A stretch of DNA of 64,000 nucleotides from Xylocopa sonorina (lineage: Eukaryota; Arthropoda; Insecta; Hymenoptera; Apidae), in the NCBI RefSeq assembly GCF_050948175.1, contig NC_135205.1, positions 7,229,795-7,293,794 of the forward strand. The letters are read 5' to 3'. The notes under the pieces are model-generated. The model worked only from the letters and a program-made list of their open reading frames with translations. It had not been told where the DNA came from and did no database searches. The stretch's first letter is position 1, and each line of letters starts with the position of its first letter. The position numbers and the translations under genes were made by a program. Shown one piece after another: positions 35,670 to 47,639 of this stretch.

Positions 35670-36348
35670 CGTTGTAAAATTCGCTTCCTCGTTTCGCTAC
35701 CTCGTTCGTGGAAGTTGGCTACCGCAGTGACCGGTCGCTGGTCCGTAGTCGGCACTCGTTGCCCGCGATACCGCGCCGATCAAAATGTTAACGGCCGTAC
35801 ACGTTTACGATCGTGCATACGTATGTACGGACCGTACCGGAGAGTCGTAAAAGTCATTGCGATCGACGGGTTAAAAAGTTGCTCGATGGATGATTCGTTC
35901 GCGCCGCGTCGAGCATTTAGCCGCGTTACAGGAAAGCCCATCAAAGAGGGAAGAGCTGAACACAGCGGTATCGGTCTGACGGGAACCTATAAAATTCAGA
36001 GGATAAATGTAGATTTCAGGCCGGTGTGTAGTTTGACTGTCCGTTCTTTGCCTTTCAGAGCTGTACCCGTGCGAAACTGTACGTTAAGCCACGCCGTGGA
36101 TTTAACGACGAACAGTATTACCACGTTCCTTCGTTCGTTTAACCGCGAGGGATGTACCGTCGACAGTTCGCACGTACTCGAACGCCCGCTCGCTCGCCCG
36201 CTTCGAAATACGACAATTATTGGCAACCTCGAGCGGTCCGGTTCTCCGGCTTCTCTTTTTTCCCCCCTTTTCTTTCTCTTTTGTCCCTCGACACCAGCGT
36301 TTCTCGATTTCAGTGAAAAACGATCGAACCTCGCGATTAGAATTAAAT

Positions 36349-36900
36349 TTAACTCGGAGAGTAGAACGGTGCGCAGAACGGCTGGTAGTTACCTGGTGGC
36401 ACAAACGGAACGAAAAATCTCGAAGGGAGAGCAACAATCCGAAATAGCCGAGAGTAATAATAACGCTCGACGGTATTCTCTGTATTAGGGATAATTGGAG
36501 GATGAACCGCAAACGGCGGCGAGGGTATCTCGCGCGATAAAACTGGAGAAGTGGACGGTGTGGGGTAAGGAGAACGAAGGGGGTGAGAGGCGAGGGAGAA
36601 AGGAAAAACGCGAATTCCACGGTGGTGGCTGGCTGGTGGCGCGTCCGGGTGCAACGAGTGGAACTTTGAAAGCGAGTTGCACAATAAGATCCAGCAGAAA
36701 GAGGGAGATAGCGGACGACGGGGGGGGGGGGGGGAGGGGGGGGGGGGGAGCGAGGGGATAGAAACTACAAAGCCTTCAACCACCAGCCGCAAAACTACCA
36801 TGCGAAACGACGACGTTAGGAAAGGAGAATCGAGGGATAGGAGGAAGCAGGAGGTGGAGTACGATCTTGGGTGCGTAGGCAAGGAGCACCGTGAAGGCAT
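36349..36900 (-). other. Minus-strand open frame, proline-rich, doubtful
   Basis: An ATG at 36900 opens 183 codons. Its proline-rich middle (SLPPPPSPPPPRRP) is a translation of the G/C homopolymer at 36720-36748. Upstream the same frame remains open through the serine reading of the CAG tract to about 37070. A consensus donor (CCCT|GTAAGTGG, minus strand) lies just before the ATG, near 36912. The frame may be a by-product of repeats. Confidence 0.12.
36720..36748. repeat. G-rich tract, G15-A-G13
   Basis: Two long G runs separated by one A, strongly G-quadruplex-prone. Confidence 0.95.
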
Positions 36901-36928
36901 TATCCACTTACAGGGAATTATCCTCTTT

Positions 36929-37129
36929 CTAGCGGGTCTGCTGTTGCTGCGGCTGTGGCTGCTGCTGCTGCTGCTGCTGTTGTTGTTGCTCCAGGAGCGA
37001 CCCGGGCGCCGTTCGTTCTCTTTCCCCGATTCCCCTATCTCCCTGGCTGCTGCTGCTGTTGCTGTTTGCTTGCTGCCCCTTCTTTATTCGGGAGTCGGAA
37101 AAATCGTACCGCGGAATAGCCAGTGGCAT
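36929..37129 (-). CDS. Glutamine-rich open frame, possible opa-type exon
   Basis: An ATG at 37129 with A at -3 (ACAATG) opens 66 codons to a TAG at 36929. The N-terminal part is ordinary (MPLAIPRYDFSDSRIKK), then Asn/Ser-rich (NSNSSSSQG), then a run of ten Gln followed by Pro/Gln alternation. CAG is interrupted by CAA and CCG, and a second CAG-rich block lies at 37040-37075, both in the same frame. That is how glutamine-rich (opa) segments look in insect transcription regulators. Alternatively this is a CTG/CAG microsatellite in non-coding DNA; the plus strand then reads leucines. No conserved domain is present. Confidence 0.22.
   Translation of the reverse strand: MPLAIPRYDFSDSRIKKGQQANSNSSSSQGDRGIGERERTAPGSLLEQQQQQQQQQQPQPQQQQTR
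36938..36990. repeat. (CTG/CAG)n trinucleotide repeat, interrupted
   Basis: CTG units with TTG, CGG and TGG interruptions on the plus strand. Confidence 0.95.
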
Positions 37130-38465
37130 TGTCTAGCGTTGAGCGTACAGACCGAGTGAAAGGGAGGTTCATTTGAGTGTTAATCGGTGGCCATTGGGCA
37201 TATTACCGCGTGGGTTCTTTCGCGTTTCGTCTTTCGAATCTCGACCGGCGGTGAGAGAGGAGCGATTTCGCGGCCCCTCGCTGTTCCGTAACTCAAACAA
37301 ACGGAAAATTTCGAGCTGCCCTGCGACGCGGTAATCGGTTGCAATTCGAAGAAATTGCTGGGTCTACGCGAACCGAGACCGAACATCGCTCATCGTTCCA
37401 ATCCCTTTGGTCGTTTTGCCCGCGCTCACCGCGTTGCCCGTTTTCACATTATTCTTGATCGCGCGCGCTTCACTTGTTCCGCGTTATCGCTTTCGAGCGC
37501 GCCCTTCGACTACCGCCCATTTTCGAGTGCCTCCTAGAGGAAGTAGACCGTTTCGGAAGAGAACGAATACGAACGTAAAATTACGGCTAATTTCCATACA
37601 TATCGATTCACGGGAACGTATTATATTTAACAATTGGTGTTAATTTCCGTTGGACAAGTTAATCGATATAGAGTAAAATTCGGGCTGGTTAGCAACGAGC
37701 CCGACGAGCTCGTTGCCGCTAGATAACGACTCCATCGAGCCGAATTCGGGCTGGGCGTATCGGGAGCTGGTCGCAAATGGACACGGATAATTCTTACGGG
37801 CCGGACAGGTATACGCGCGATGCAATCGTGGGCACGAACAATCTCGTGGTATGCCTCCACGGCGTGGGAGTTAAAATCCACGCACGCATAAATTACGCTC
37901 GTACGTACGATCGACGGTGCGTGTCGGCGTGCACGCTTACACACGGACACCAGTCGGTGATCGTACCGCGGTGCATAGAGGGTCGAGGGAGTCGGTCGAA
38001 ACGCGCGATAAGTTAAGCGGTTCACGTAGTCCCCGGTAATTATGGATGCGTTTAAGCCGTGGCAGTTTCGGAAACTAAATAAAATAATATACGTGAGCCG
38101 AGGTTTTTATTGCCGGATTAAGGGCGCCCTGCGCGTCGCTGCGTGTCACAGCGACCTTATCCGTCCGCTCGATCTCGTCTTCGAGACCAAAAGGTACACA
38201 TAAAAAAAGCTACAAGCGGAGGGGGAAATAAAGTGTAATTCCGTCGGGAGTGGTCATCGGGTCTGAACGCGCGAGATACACCGCGCGGGAATATTAAGAA
38301 AGAGGCGCGGAGTGTTCGGTTTAAATACTTCCGGACAACACTGGTTGTCGAGGCTCGATTGATATTTAAAATTCTGTTGGCGGATTCGAAGCGAATCGGC
38401 GGGTTGCGGGGGGTTAGTCGAATAGTCGGTTTTCAGCGACAGTAATCAGAGTGCGTGTCCGCGTG

Positions 38466-38495
38466 CGAGAGAGAGAGAGAGCGCGCGCGCGCGCG
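38466..38495. repeat. (GA)n-(GC)n compound dinucleotide repeat
   Basis: About eight GA units followed by about seven GC units. The GC part is a potential Z-DNA former. Confidence 0.95.
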
Positions 38496-38887
38496 AAGCC
38501 AGCGTTGCGAGCCATTGGCAATTTATCGCAATACAAGGGCTGTGCTGCTCCGTGCTCCTCCGGCATTGCAAAAGGAGGTACGAGAACGGCGCGACCGCAG
38601 CCACGCCGCGGCGGTTATTATAAAACAAAAGACGATGCTTGATGTCGATAATAAAGAAGAGGTACGCGGGTCGAGCAACGCGAAAGGAAACAGGTCGGAC
38701 GGAGAGGGCGACGGTCGAAACTGGCCGAACGGGAGGAAAGAGACGAAAGAAAAGCGATATCCTCGGACGTAGCGGGCGCGAAGGATGTGGTTCCACGCAC
38801 CGCGATCGACTTAATTCGCGCGCTCCCGACGATTTTCCCTCCTCTCGCTTCCAACCCACCCCTCCCTATCAACCCGCTTTCTTATTT

Positions 38888-38890
<3 letters not shown>

Positions 38891-38920
<30 letters not shown>
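38891..38920. repeat. (CT)n microsatellite
   Basis: About fifteen CT units. Confidence 0.95.
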
Positions 38921-38922
<2 letters not shown>

Positions 38923-39775
38923 CCTCCGCCGCCGTACCTGCTGGCAGCCCGCTTACCGCCAATCATCATTTTCAATTCTCCGTGGTGGCGGAGCGCGCCT
39001 TCACCGGCCACCGGTCTCCTCTCCTCTATTCTTCTCCCGTTCATCCTCGTTCCTACTCCCGCCTCGAATAAATCCTGCTGGTCTCTGCGCGAAGAAACGA
39101 AGAGAAAAGAAGAGAAATACTTGGGAATATTATATTCGAGAGATCGAGGAGGCGCAACACGCGCCCCGCGTTGCTACGATTCAATTTCGCTACGTTTCGG
39201 TGGAACGGACGGGTACAAAGCGGGAGAGCGAACTGTGGGCGGGATGCCAGGCCCCGGGTATCTTACGATTCCGGCTGGAACAGGTCGCCGCGATATCATT
39301 GATTTAGGTGTTTTTTCTCGCGGACAAGTGCTCTCTCCTTGATTGTACCCTCTTAATCTGTTTAATGGCGAAGTAACTCAATGGAGGGCCCCAGATAAAC
39401 GACGCCCTTTTAATTCCGATACATTTCTTTTTGCACCTTTTAAATTTCACCGGACAACGTGACGATTTACGTAACAACCCCGCGGCATCCGCGTACGAGA
39501 TTGTTAGCCGCCTTAGCCGAGGCTTCGGAAACAAACGAGCGTCCGTGCGCTGTCATCGACCAACTGTTACTCGCGCGCACAGACGCAATTCGATTTCGGT
39601 CAATTTATCGAGTAACACGTAGCGCGAAACACTTTCGACTTGATCCCGTGGTGTACAACAACGAGAAGAGCGGTGGCGTGCATCGTCGCGCGGACCGCCG
39701 ATTTCCCTGTAAGATTGGCCCCTTATGCCCGGTTCACACTTGCAACGGGGACGCGGACTGACCCGCCATTGGTGG

Positions 39776-39778
<3 letters not shown>

Positions 39779-39848
<70 letters not shown>
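39779..39848. repeat. (CT)35 microsatellite, longest of the window
   Basis: Seventy uninterrupted bases of CT. A minus-strand Glu-Arg frame here is repeat-derived. Confidence 0.98.
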
Positions 39849-39850
<2 letters not shown>

Positions 39851-40736
39851 CCTCTCGGTTAAGGACTGTTAAGAGTAAGGTGCTGGTCGCTCGGATGGTT
39901 CGATGGTTCGCCCGTTGGTTGAACGACCTAGCCCGGATCCGCTGCCGCGTCCATACCGATCGCCTCGTTCCGTCTTCTTCTCCACTCCGGCCGGGCCCAT
40001 GCCCATAAATACGTGCCGCCGTGTACGTACCGGCTGTCTCTTTTCGATACATTTTAACGCCCAACGGCCGTACAGCCGTGAAGGCTGAGAAGTACAGAGC
40101 CGGACGCCCACCTTTCAAACGCGTCTCGTTGATGGCTGGGATAACTGTTGAACGCGCAGGGTCCTCGCGCCGAACACGGAACTCGGGATCAAGAGATGCA
40201 AGATCGATCGCGCGCGGCTTTCCTCGATGAGTCGTCAAGTGCGATCGAATAGAAACCGAATCGGTTGATAAAGAGATCTCCTACGATGATGGCTTAAAAA
40301 TCCGATTTTCTCACGCGGCACTGGAAATTTCTCGCGTACGCAACCTTGAACAGGCTTTAAAGTAACGAAATGAACGATCGGAGGGCCGGTGGAGAGAGAA
40401 GGGACGCCGCCGTTAATGGCCATAGCTTCGAAGAAAAGGCTTGATAGAAACTATTGTACGATCGTCATACCGAGAGAGTCACCCTTGCCAACTCGTGCGG
40501 CCCTTTGTCTCTCGATTGGCACGTACTTCATAGCGCGAAAATACTCAAGCATAAAGTACTCGCGAAGAACGGAGGGCGCGCACCAAGTGCCATGGATGGA
40601 ACAATACCGCTAACAAAATCAAAACATTATCGTTTCCCCTTGTTCTCGGGAGCCGTTAAACGCTCGATCGCGCGATCGAAGACAGGTGCCGCGCGTACCG
40701 TGGAATTTCGACTGGTAACGAGTGGTCCGAAAACGG

Positions 40737-40740
<4 letters not shown>

Positions 40741-40770
<30 letters not shown>
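40741..40770. repeat. A30 homopolymer
   Basis: Thirty consecutive A. I looked upstream for a retroposed sequence, Pol III A/B boxes and flanking target duplications and saw none. Confidence 0.95.
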
Positions 40771-40772
<2 letters not shown>

Positions 40773-41446
40773 GATACGAATAGAAATTGTGGAACGCAAT
40801 AAACGAAGGTCGAAGGACGAGGAGTAGTAGCGCGTAGCACTCGAGCGAAGGTGTTCAAGCGCGAAATGCGTTTTCCTTTTTCAACCGGTCGCGGATTAGA
40901 GGTTGTCGCAGTACGACGGGGAACCATCTCGGAAATCGATTACTTCTTCTTGCCAGCTCGGCCGTTCGATTCTTCACGCCTATTTGGCCCTCCTCCCGTT
41001 CTTAACGGAACGATTGTCCTCCACAATGGCTCATTTGTTTCTAGATCACGACTTATAAACCACCGTCGTCATCGTCGTACGAAACGGCAGCTGCATCACA
41101 CAGGCCAACTTACTCGGCTTTATAATAGACAATAACAATCACGATCGGCTCGTCTTATTCCATCCGCGTTCCTCTTTTCTCCCTCTTCCTTAGCTCTACC
41201 CGGTTGCTCTACCCGCGAATCGAATCCATCGCGAGGCCATCGAAGCTACCCACGCGCGCGTACACGTACGCGTCCGCGCCACGTATACGCGTGTCTTACC
41301 AGTAGTCGGAGAGAATCGATGTCCCCGCGTTGTTGGTTCCGGTTGACGATAATTATCCTCGCGAATCCGCCGCGACTCCTCGTTTCTTCTCTCCTCTTTC
41401 GTCCGTCACGGGATACAAGATCCGAGTACACGTATTCTTTGCTCCT

Positions 41447-41488
41447 TTCTTCTTCTTCTTCTTCTTCTTCTTCTTCTTCTTCTTCTTC
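41447..41488. repeat. (TTC)n trinucleotide repeat
   Basis: About fourteen TTC units. Confidence 0.95.
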
Positions 41489-42499
41489 CTCGTCCATCTT
41501 TCGGGCCTTCCCTCTCGCTTCCTCTCTGCTCGGTCTCGCTGATTGTATAATTGGGAGGCAACAACGAGCTACGTGCGTCACTCCGATGATTTAGCCTACC
41601 CCTCGTCGCCGCCTCACCCTTGGCCAACGGTCCCTCGGTCAATCACGTCGTAATTACTTTTAATGCTGGACGACTCGGCTGACACAATATCTAACCCGTC
41701 AACGAGCCTCTCTTTCTCTTCTCTCCCCTCTCTCACCTCTCTCTTGTTCCTCTTCTTTGTTCCATCGCTTTCTTTCTTGTTCCATCATTTTTTATTTGCC
41801 TCCTCCCCCCCGGTCTCCGCTCACCCGTTCTGTACCGCGCGTTACGGTCTATCTGCCTCGTTCGCAGCATACTTCGCACGACCGGATTAATTGGTAATAG
41901 AGAGTGCGACGGAGAGCATGCCTGGCAAATATCGCGATTAATATTGATAAGTCCACTTTGCTGGTGCCACGATCGCTTCAACCGGGACCGCGAGCAACCG
42001 TTTTGCCATCATTCTCGACCGGCCGGCTTACCTAAAATACATCACCATCTTTTTAACTCGTACACCAGAATAATTCTTCGCTCGAGTCGTGCGCCGGAAG
42101 AATCAACGAAACGAACGTCGCACGCGATTATCGCAAACGAAACGAGGAAAGAAAAAATAATACGACGATCCCTCTCATTAGGTTAATAAAAAAGATAGCG
42201 AACGATTGTTACCGTGCAATTGGGCAGCGCACGAGTGAATCGTGGAAAAAAAAAAGAAAAATAAAGGATGAAATAAAACGAAGTCTCGGTAAGTACCGAA
42301 AGAGCGAATCACCGTCGATGTCTCCTCGCGTTTATTGGGATTATAAAGCGTGCAGAGGAAGGAGGGCAGGAAGGAGAGATTTGTTTGAATTATTCAAATT
42401 AGATACGAAATTGAATGCGTACTCTGCTCGTGTGCAGGTAATGACGGCACTTGCATATAAATGGTAATTATTGTCATTATTCTGCCCCGGTCGTTGTGT

Positions 42500-42528
42500 C
42501 CTCTCTCTCTCTCTCTCTCTCTCTCTCC
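42500..42528. repeat. (CT)n microsatellite
   Basis: About fourteen CT units. Confidence 0.95.
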
Positions 42529-42929
42529 TCCTTCTCCTTTCTCCCCTCGCCACTCTATGCTCTCCTCTACAGCCCCGTTCCTGGCTCTCTTTCCGTTTCT
42601 ATACCCGTGCCGGCCCCGTAATGCCGTGTGTTCCCATACACTAGTTGAGATAATTATCAAAATTGTTTTATTGTTGGTATAATTACGGGGGACATGCCAT
42701 GTCCTCCCTGGTCTCCCCTCTCGACCCCCGTCGTTCCGCACCTTCTGCTCGTCGTCCGCTTTCGGCCCTGCCAATTTACTCGGTAGCATTATTTCGCGTA
42801 AACCACGAAACGTTCGGCCGATGTTTCTTTCCATTCTAGACGCGAGAACCACTCGATTAGTCGAGAGCAATCCGAGTTTTGGGCTCGTTCGCCGGCTTAA
42901 CGAGCACGGGGTACAATGCGATAATAAAT

Positions 42930-42960
42930 GGCATGCATCGAATGGTCGAGGCTCGTGCAG
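42930..42960. repeat. Short sequence similar to 45992-46026
   Basis: GGCATGC, ATCGAATGGT and GGCTCGTGCAG occur in the same order in both places with small gaps. The match is short and may be chance. Confidence 0.3.
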
Positions 42961-44471
42961 TGACTTCGGTACCCTTTTCATCGGCCACCCTCCGTGGCGT
43001 TTTTAAACCACTGCCACGAGAGGGTTAATCGGCACGCGTGACCTTGGCGGAGCAAAGCCAGAGTGTCGATGCTCGTTGTCGGTCGAGCCCCTCGAGATTA
43101 ATAACGAACCCGGTTGCTCGCCCGAAATCCTTTCTCATCTTCGTTCTAATAAGCGGCGTAACAGGGAGAGGAACGAAGCCGGTATTGTCATCGGAACTGG
43201 TGCAGCTACTCTTCCTCTATTTCTTTTCCCTTTTGTCAGACGGGAGAGGTAGCTCTCGGCGAGAAGGAGAAAATCATAATAAAGTCAATAATTAAGCTAC
43301 AATATAATATACGGAGGAGAAAAAGGAAAGGAGCCGAGGTCTTCTTCTCATTGTTCGGTTGGGTTGAAAAGAAACGATGGAACAGGGATAGGAGAAGAGT
43401 CCTCGGCACGAGTACGAGGCCCCGCAGGGAAACAATAACGTTGCCACAAGGATCGCACAATACCGGAATTATTAGCTTTCCACCGAATTAAAACCGTCTA
43501 TCTCCTGTTGCTTCTGTTGGATACTCGTGTCTACAATGTGTGTATACACCGGTACTCGTTTCTTTCTTACCTTGAAATGTACGCGAATGTCCTAAAGTTT
43601 CACAGTGGAAATAATCGACTAGCAATAGGATATCGCGTTCTCTAATAATCATTGAGCAGGCACCGTTATCCAGCCTGATCTGAAATCGGAGCATTCGTTC
43701 CGATTTGTCGTTAATTTGCTGCATGGAACCGTAGAAAGAGAACAGGCTGGCGGCTCTAGCGGTCGGTCGTGCAGCCGTGGTCGATCGTCTAATCGTCTCA
43801 CGTTCGATCGTTTCTCCGCACAATCGCCGCCTAGGCCCGCGACACATCGAGATCGATCGTCCCATCTTATCGAGCATGATCCATCGATCGGATGGATTCA
43901 TTTAAGTTATGCGATCCTGCGGTCGCGGATCTCGGCTGGTCTAGAAAGACGGCTAGGAAGATATGTATTTCTGTAGGTAGGTATCGTGGACAAAACCTAA
44001 GTAACGGGAAGATCTTTTCGTTGACGCGTTAAAACGGAAAGAGGAGGGAGGAATTGCGCGCGCGCGGCAAGTTGAAAAGCCAACGTGGAACGTGGACGGC
44101 GTGAAAGATCGAGAGGGGTAGATGACAAAAACCGATCGGTTTCTGGCGAGAAGAAGAGGAGGGAAGTGGGATGACTCAGCCATCCCCGCGGTTCGTGCCC
44201 GCAAAGACGGGGACACAAAGTGGACAGAGCCAAAAGCCTGGTTCTCGGTGGAAAGGTGGCGAAAGGAGGAAACAAAAGGCGATCGCGTATGAGCGGCAAT
44301 TAGCCCCTCTAATGGCGCGCGAAACAAAACAAAAGAGTAGAGAGGAGCGTCGAGCTCAAACACAATAAAGCCACGGTAGGCGAGGACAGCGAAGAAAAGG
44401 GGTGCGGGCGGGAGGTGGAGGAGAAATAAAGAATCGAGGGAACAATGGCGCGCGGGCCACCGCACTCTGGT

Positions 44472-44475
<4 letters not shown>

Positions 44476-44507
<32 letters not shown>
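44476..44507. repeat. (CT)n microsatellite
   Basis: About fifteen CT units. Confidence 0.95.
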
Positions 44508-44509
<2 letters not shown>

Positions 44510-45991
44510 AACCGCTTTCTTCCCTTTGCCCTCTTTTTATTCCTCACCGGCAACGCCTATACAGTGGTCGTTTCCGAGCACTCGAAGGAGACTCGCTTTG
44601 GAAAATTAAAAGTCACACTAATGAGGCACGGGGATGCTCGTTAGGTCCTTTTCGACGCTTCGCTACAACTTTCGGTAACTTTGTTCCGCTAGGAGGAGAC
44701 CTCCAGTTCTCCAACCTGGACTTCGCCTCTTCTCGCTCCGTTCGTTCCTATTCGTTTATCCTTGGGGTGTACCGCGAAAATTCGCTTCTAATCGCGATAT
44801 ACCACTAGGATGGAATCGTGGTAACAGGGTTCCATTTCTAATTGGATCGGCTTGTTTATTGGGTCACGTGAGGTTTGGTTACTCGGTTACTCGCGGCGGG
44901 TCCGCGTTATAGCGGATTATATTATCTCTGCAGGAGAGCCTTAAAGAATTCATCGTGGCTGGCTCATAAGGTCACCGATACGACCCATAAAACGTTACGT
45001 CTATGATGTAGTACACGCTTTCGTGGAGCACATTCGCTCAAATAATAAAACCGTCGTCTCGGGTGCACTCCCGATCGCGGGACACGTGTACGTACATACA
45101 CGCTTACCGTTGTAAATATTCCTCGCATTAACTAGAACGCGACGTTACTTGCCCGCTCGCATAAACTTGCGCCCGCAATTTCTTCGATTGCCAGCGTGTT
45201 CTCTCGTCCACTTTTTCCTGCCTATTCGCTAAGTACCAACACGCGATTTCGTTGCTAATCGAATACTCGAAAGATTGTTGCGCGAACTCGATTATCGTCC
45301 TCGGCCCCTCCCGTGGCGAGCTACTCTTTTTTTCATCGAAGCATCCAGTTTTATGGCACATATCGGTCGCAACGCGCGAACCAAGGAGAAGAAAAAAAGG
45401 AAAAGGAGGGAAACCAGCGAGCCGTTGGCAACGAGCAGCTGACGCCCCGAGTTCTTTAATTAAAACTGACCGCCCGCTTTTCTTCCTCGACCAAGCAATA
45501 ACGAGATTTATTTCATAATACCTCCGAACTCGTTCGCCGCGTGGACGAACGTCCGCAATTTCTCACCAGATAGTTCCTCCTTCTTTCCGAAAAATTCCCT
45601 CCCGGTATAATGCTTACCTCGCCGTTTATCCGCTCCGTATATACTTATTATCATTAACGAGGAAACGATCGTGCGTACCTCGTCGCCGTGCAGGAATTCA
45701 TTTATTTAGGAATAGTTGCAATTTTTGGCACCGCACCCGTGATAAATGCCACGGCAATCACGGTAATCGAAGAACGATGCCGATGAAAAACCGAACGGAT
45801 AACGACTTGTTGACTCGGTTGATGAACAACCGAGTTGGCTTTCTTGCAAACATTCCGTCGTAGTTGGTTTTTGTTTGGCGAAACAGGGTTGACCGTCGCT
45901 CGAAAGGTGTTTTTATTTGAAAAACAAGAAACGAGGCGCATCCTCGAGATTCAATCGAGATACGCGTTCCGAGCAAACAATCGTAAAAACG

Positions 45992-46026
45992 CGGCATGCT
46001 GGTATCGAATGGTGTGGCTCGTGCAG
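45992..46026. repeat. Short sequence similar to 42930-42960
   Basis: The blocks GGCATGC, ATCGAATGGT and GGCTCGTGCAG are shared in order; the spacing differs by a few bases. Confidence 0.3.
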
Positions 46027-46248
46027 CCGGCCAATTAGGGAAAACTCGTGAGATATGTAGAAAATATTGATTTGTATAGTCGCGCGTGCCCGTGGCCAGC
46101 ACCGCGTTACAACGTCAAGCCCGTCGCGAGCGTCGCGACGCGGAAATTAGCGGCACTATTCCTTACGTCGAACCGACGAATCGAGTGACGAACCGTTCAA
46201 ACCGATAGTTTGCCGTTCCATGCAACCATTGTTTCCAAACCATTAGCG

Positions 46249-46339
46249 AAAGAAAAAAAACGAAGAAAAAAAAGAAAAAAAACAAAAAGAAAGAAAGGAA
46301 AAGGAAAGGAAAGGCGGGTGCGGGGGGGGGGGGGGGGGG
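46249..46339. repeat. A-rich purine tract ending in G18
   Basis: Mixed A/G sequence of about 70 bp leads into eighteen consecutive G (46322-46339). The purine strand could form triplex or quadruplex structures. Confidence 0.95.
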
Positions 46340-46574
46340 TTATAAATATTGCGAGCAACGTCTGGCTCCGGCAGCGATTAGATTGCGCGCAAAACCAAGA
46401 GAAAGGTGGATTCGTGAAATAACTGCGACTTCCAGCGATCGCGAACGATGCCAGGATTTTTCCTCGATTCGTTTACCATCCGGAATTGCAGAAAATCTGT
46501 TTACCGGTTCCGGTTTGCTCGCGAGGAGACGCGACGCCTGTTTCGAGGCGGGGAGGAACGAATCGATGCTGGCC

Positions 46575-46600
46575 AGAGAGAGAGAGAGAGAGAGAGAGAG
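46575..46600. repeat. (GA)n microsatellite
   Basis: About thirteen GA units. Confidence 0.95.
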
Positions 46601-47639
46601 CTGGAGAGGGTCGAACTACAATAAAATTTATTACGCTTAAAGCGCATCTCGTAAAAATAATGATAGCACGGTATACACGGAGACTGCGAGGTTCCAGGTT
46701 CACGCGAATACGCCATTTATCGACACTTGCACCAGAGATTATCTCGAGATCGTACGGTACCAAGGGTGATGGCGTTGGTCAATTATCCTCGCGGCACAGG
46801 AAATTTAATTGATCGTGATAAACGATCAAATTGCGGGGGCCGAGGGGCGGCAATGGGGTTGCCGACCACCAGCTCCGCTGATATTTTTTCACATCGCGTC
46901 GCGACCTATCGAATTAATCCGATCCAACTGTTACGTTCTAGCCGGGAGTAATCCGCGGCCATAGTTTTATCGAAAATTCAAACGAAACGTTTTTTCGTAT
47001 CCACCGTGGTCGAAGACCACACGGAATCTTCGTTCCAGTAGAGGGCTCCTTGTAAGAGAAGAATCCAGGCTACCGTTAGCGTAATCAACGTTTCTTTACC
47101 CGCGCAAAGCAATCGCGATAGATTTGTTTGCTCGTGCAGGTAATCGGGGAGAAAAAGTTTGCCAATAGGTTGGTCGACGACGCATCTCTTTGCCTCTCGA
47201 AAGGGAACGAAAAAGGACGAACCGTGTCAGGGCAGACGAGCTTACGCTTATCCTCGTTTCAGCTTCTGGCACAACGATCGCTACCGCTAGAGTATCGCAT
47301 GCTGCTGCCAAGCTTCGATCCAGTCCGATCTAATTAAACGCACGAGCCTGTACGAACATGAAACAAGAAGCGAGAAACGACACACCGGTTGGCGCGATAA
47401 TTCAGATTCCCCGTCCATCGAACGTCTTTAACGGCACTGCTCCGGATATCGGCGAGTTACGAGCCGCGCTCGTAACGCGATCACCGTAATAGAGGTGTAC
47501 CGTAATAGAGGACGGGCAAAAGTATTTGGTGGATAATGAATAAATAAGTAAGAAAGCGGCAGATCGGAGGTCGAAGGTAACCAAGTCGAGGAAGAAAGTT
47601 GGAGCGAGAGGTGCATAGAGAAAAAAGGTACCGCGTTCC

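Larger units (their letters stand above)
35448..36488 (+). other. Longest stop-free frame of the window, coding status doubtful
   Basis: The frame is open for about 347 codons between a TAG at 35445-35447 and a TAG at 36486-36488, with no ATG in its first third. The translation includes a tandem VLRV unit from a 12-bp repeat at 35628-35669. The rest is Arg/Ser/Thr-rich without any domain I recognise. Two good acceptors lie inside it: GATTTCAG at 36018 and TTTGCCTTTCAG at 36058. After the second, two frames are open, including one reading SCTRAKLYVKPRRGF to a stop. It could therefore hide a real exon even if the whole frame is chance. Confidence 0.13.

Noticed and set aside
38136..38160. TGCGTGTCACAGCGAC, partly like the mature miR-210 sequence
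   Set aside because: The match breaks in the centre, and no hairpin with the expected partner arm is visible.
39723..40238. 171-codon minus-strand frame with a long Glu-Arg run
   Set aside because: The run is the (CT)35 microsatellite; the flanks show no domain.
40312..40332. GGCACTGGAAATTTC, partly like miR-263
   Set aside because: The seed region agrees only in part, the rest diverges, and no precursor hairpin is found.
45128..45518. Two opposite-strand frames, both of balanced composition
   Set aside because: Each looks protein-like, which shows that composition alone is not evidence here; neither has splice or promoter support.
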